Assembly (NCBI RefSeq): GCF_035582795.1
Contig: NC_134369.1
Span: forward strand, 56,916,001-56,980,000
Source: Mycteria americana
Lineage: Eukaryota; Chordata; Aves; Ciconiiformes; Ciconiidae
DNA length: 64,000 bases
Direction: 5' to 3'
Of this stretch, positions 62,087 through 64,000 are shown piece by piece; the first letter of the stretch is position 1, and the number at the start of each line of letters is the position of its first letter. The position numbers and the translations under genes are program-made. The notes below the pieces were generated by a model. That model did not search any database. It was not told the origin of the DNA and saw only the letters and a list, made by a program, of their open reading frames with translations.

Positions 62087-62991
62087 TTAGATAGATGCAT
62101 TAAATGCACATTGAATTTGTGCAGATTCAGTATTGCGCACAAAATATTGTGTCAATGACAGGAGTGGAGAGGTAGTGGGCTCCATTTCAGTGCAAATAAA
62201 TGTAAACTGAATGTGTGAAGATTTGCTGTAAGGATCAAGCAGAAAGGACTTAATAACATTGTAATTGCCAGATTCCCCCTCTAAGATACTCTCCTCAGTT
62301 TCTGTGCACAGTGTGCCCTTATCCTTCCCGCAGTTGCGGGACGTTCCCATCAGACCAGTGCTCTCCAGCTCAGTGACTCTCCTGCTCAGGACAGATGGTT
62401 GACAGCAACCGGGACATGGGTCTCCCAATAGAGATAAAGGTCTCTTGGTTGAAAGAAGAAATGGACTTTCCATATTTGCTCCACTCAAACCCAGTTTCAA
62501 CTTCTCCAAGGACATAAAAAGAAATTGCAACTCGTGAGACTTTTGTGTATGTAACAATGTTGGCTCAGGGGAAATTCCCAGTTTGGGACAGCTTATGAAA
62601 TCCCACCCCTGTGGTTATACATGCAGTTGATGATTGTGAATCCTTCTATCAGCCAGCGGTCTCCCGGGCTGTCATTGCACACCAAACAAGCACTTAAGTA
62701 AATGGTCTCCACCATGCCATGTCTGTATCCATCACCCTCTACGACTCTGTTACAGTCATTTAATTTCAAGGAATTTTCTTCTGATTTATATCCATGTGAG
62801 TAAGACCCAGACCTTCGCTGCTCAGCCCCATAAAGTGAGAGATGCACAAACTCCACAGGTGACTTTCTATCTCTCAAGCTATTGCTTACCAATACAGGGC
62901 CTTCACTGGAAAACTGATCTAAAGATTTCCTGTTCCCCATCCCTTTCCCTCCACCCAGTATTTTTCCAGCCTGAAGCAATTCCCTGTTCAC
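62087..62991 (-). other. Two adjacent unassigned minus-strand open frames (156 and 132 codons)
   Basis: A 132-codon frame (62593-62991) and a 156-codon frame (62087-62557) lie head to tail on the minus strand, 35 bp apart and in different frames, in DNA of only moderate GC. I recognise no domain, signal peptide, membrane segment or repeat in either. No splice sites clearly join them. By length alone they are near what chance allows in 64 kb, so they are listed as candidates for a non-coding transcript or a decayed gene, not as genes. ASB2, the expected next gene, does not match. Confidence 0.15.
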
Positions 62992-64000
62992 GCTGCAGGA
63001 GACAAAGGGGTAGGTCCTAAACTTCTAGTAGTGGAAGTCACTGGATGAAATTTCAGCAGTGGAGGAATCTCACCTGACTTTCCAAAGCTTTGCAAGAAGA
63101 TCACTGTTCAGTGTGAATTGAAACTCTGTTGGGTTTTCAACTTCTTTTGCATTCGGGAAGGGGACAGCTATGGACAGAGTGCCCGTAGCTATAACCAATT
63201 CTTCTTCTGCTCACAACCTGTCCCACAAGTGCTGAACACATTTCACACAAAACCATCACAGAATCTGAACTTCTGTGCCCAGACAGACTTGTATGTGTGC
63301 AACACACTTTCAGTCCTGCGTTAAGGTATAAAACTCCACACAAATACAACTCGGTGCAATGCATTTTCCCTACTTACATTTCTATCTGATTCCATGGATG
63401 GTATGTGGGCCAACAAACAAAGCCAGATCTGTCAGGTCTCTGGTGGGGAATCCAAACAAACCATGGTGCACAGCTCCTTTGTCACCTAAGGTAAGAATGA
63501 GTGTGCTTCTAGCATAAGATCTGCAAAGACGTAGTTCCAAATTTAGGCTCTTCCATCCTTACTTAGGTGCCTAGTCAGGAATGAGGCACTCATCAAATCA
63601 GTGGTTCAGCAAGTCACACCTGTCAACTGAGCTGTAGTCACTGCCAATAACTGTTCAGGGGCTCCTCGGCCTCCCCAGCTGTGAGGGAATGTGACTTGTT
63701 AAAAACTTCAATAAAAGAATTTCACGGACAATTATAGCGGTTCAGCTGATAGATGGTAACTTGTTAAGCTGCCATAAATCATTTGTGGATCTGAGCTGTA
63801 AATAGGTGACCTAATTTTCAAAGAAGCTGAGATAATAACTTTCATCAGTGTCAAAGAGAGCTAATAGATACTTCAAACTTCCAAAGTCAGGAAATTCAGG
63901 GCTAAATCCTAAGACTTTTATTCTGCCTCAGTGACATCTGACACCAAATGTGGTCCCACTGGCTTAAGTGGAACTACACCTGGCGCAAGCAACTTGGCAT
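62992..64000. other. Intergenic, old repeat traces at the right edge
   Basis: No gene. CCAAATTTAGGCTCTTCCAT (about 63537-63556), GTGACCTAATTTTCAAAGAA (63806-63825) and GGGCTAAATCCTAAGACTTT (about 63899-63918) look like parts of two old reptile/bird palindromic repeats (types with CCTGATTTTCA and GGGCCAAATCCTG). All are diverged, and none has coding capacity. Confidence 0.4.

Overview
This looks like a gene-poor stretch of a bird genome. The evidence is several CR1 LINE copies with the avian 3' tail (ATTCTATGATT-type repeats), an avian ERVL-type LTR (TGTGCTGGTTTTGGCTGGGA at one end, AACCATGACA at the other), and one clearly recognisable vertebrate gene, FAM181A. The LTR type makes a neoavian bird likely, but I cannot name the species.

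The one protein-coding gene I can support is FAM181A on the + strand. Its coding exon is 57906-58775 (289 aa). It has an upstream CpG-rich promoter with two inverted CCAAT boxes, a probable non-coding first exon ending at 57528, a 306-bp intron, a 9-codon uORF that stops one base before the main ATG, and a likely ATTAAA poly(A) signal at 59188. The protein keeps the FAM181 N-terminal block, a YAP-like TEAD-binding loop (residues 127-141) and the invariant C-terminus. In mammals the order is PRIMA1 - FAM181A - ASB2. No PRIMA1 or ASB2 coding exon was recognised, so most of the window is probably the spacer between PRIMA1 and FAM181A, plus 5 kb beyond FAM181A.

Layout. 1-300: CpG-rich sequence cut by the window edge, possibly the promoter of the upstream neighbour. 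0.3-39.6 kb: intergenic DNA with ancient SINE and MITE relics, one complete solo ERVL LTR (11951-12528), a short CR1 tail (16048-16129), low-complexity T/G DNA (about 25 kb) and a small CpG-rich segment with a splice donor (27.6 kb). 39.6-41.2 kb: a 5'-truncated minus-strand CR1 followed by a partial LTR. 45.15-46.05 kb: a much older CR1/L3-like relic, minus strand. 48.35-48.83 kb: a strong CpG island with a good minus-strand splice donor, a candidate start for a minus-strand transcript. 49.69-50.62 kb: a younger plus-strand CR1 with an open frame of about 290 codons. 57.25-59.2 kb: FAM181A. 59.2-64 kb: intergenic, with relics of ancient palindromic MITE-like repeats.

Nothing here looks like a new multi-gene system. 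The observations most worth checking are the arrangement of the FAM181A leader (uORF, possible N-terminal extension), the unassigned CpG island at 48.5 kb, the recurrent palindromic repeat family, and several short duplicated or palindromic motifs that may be regulatory.
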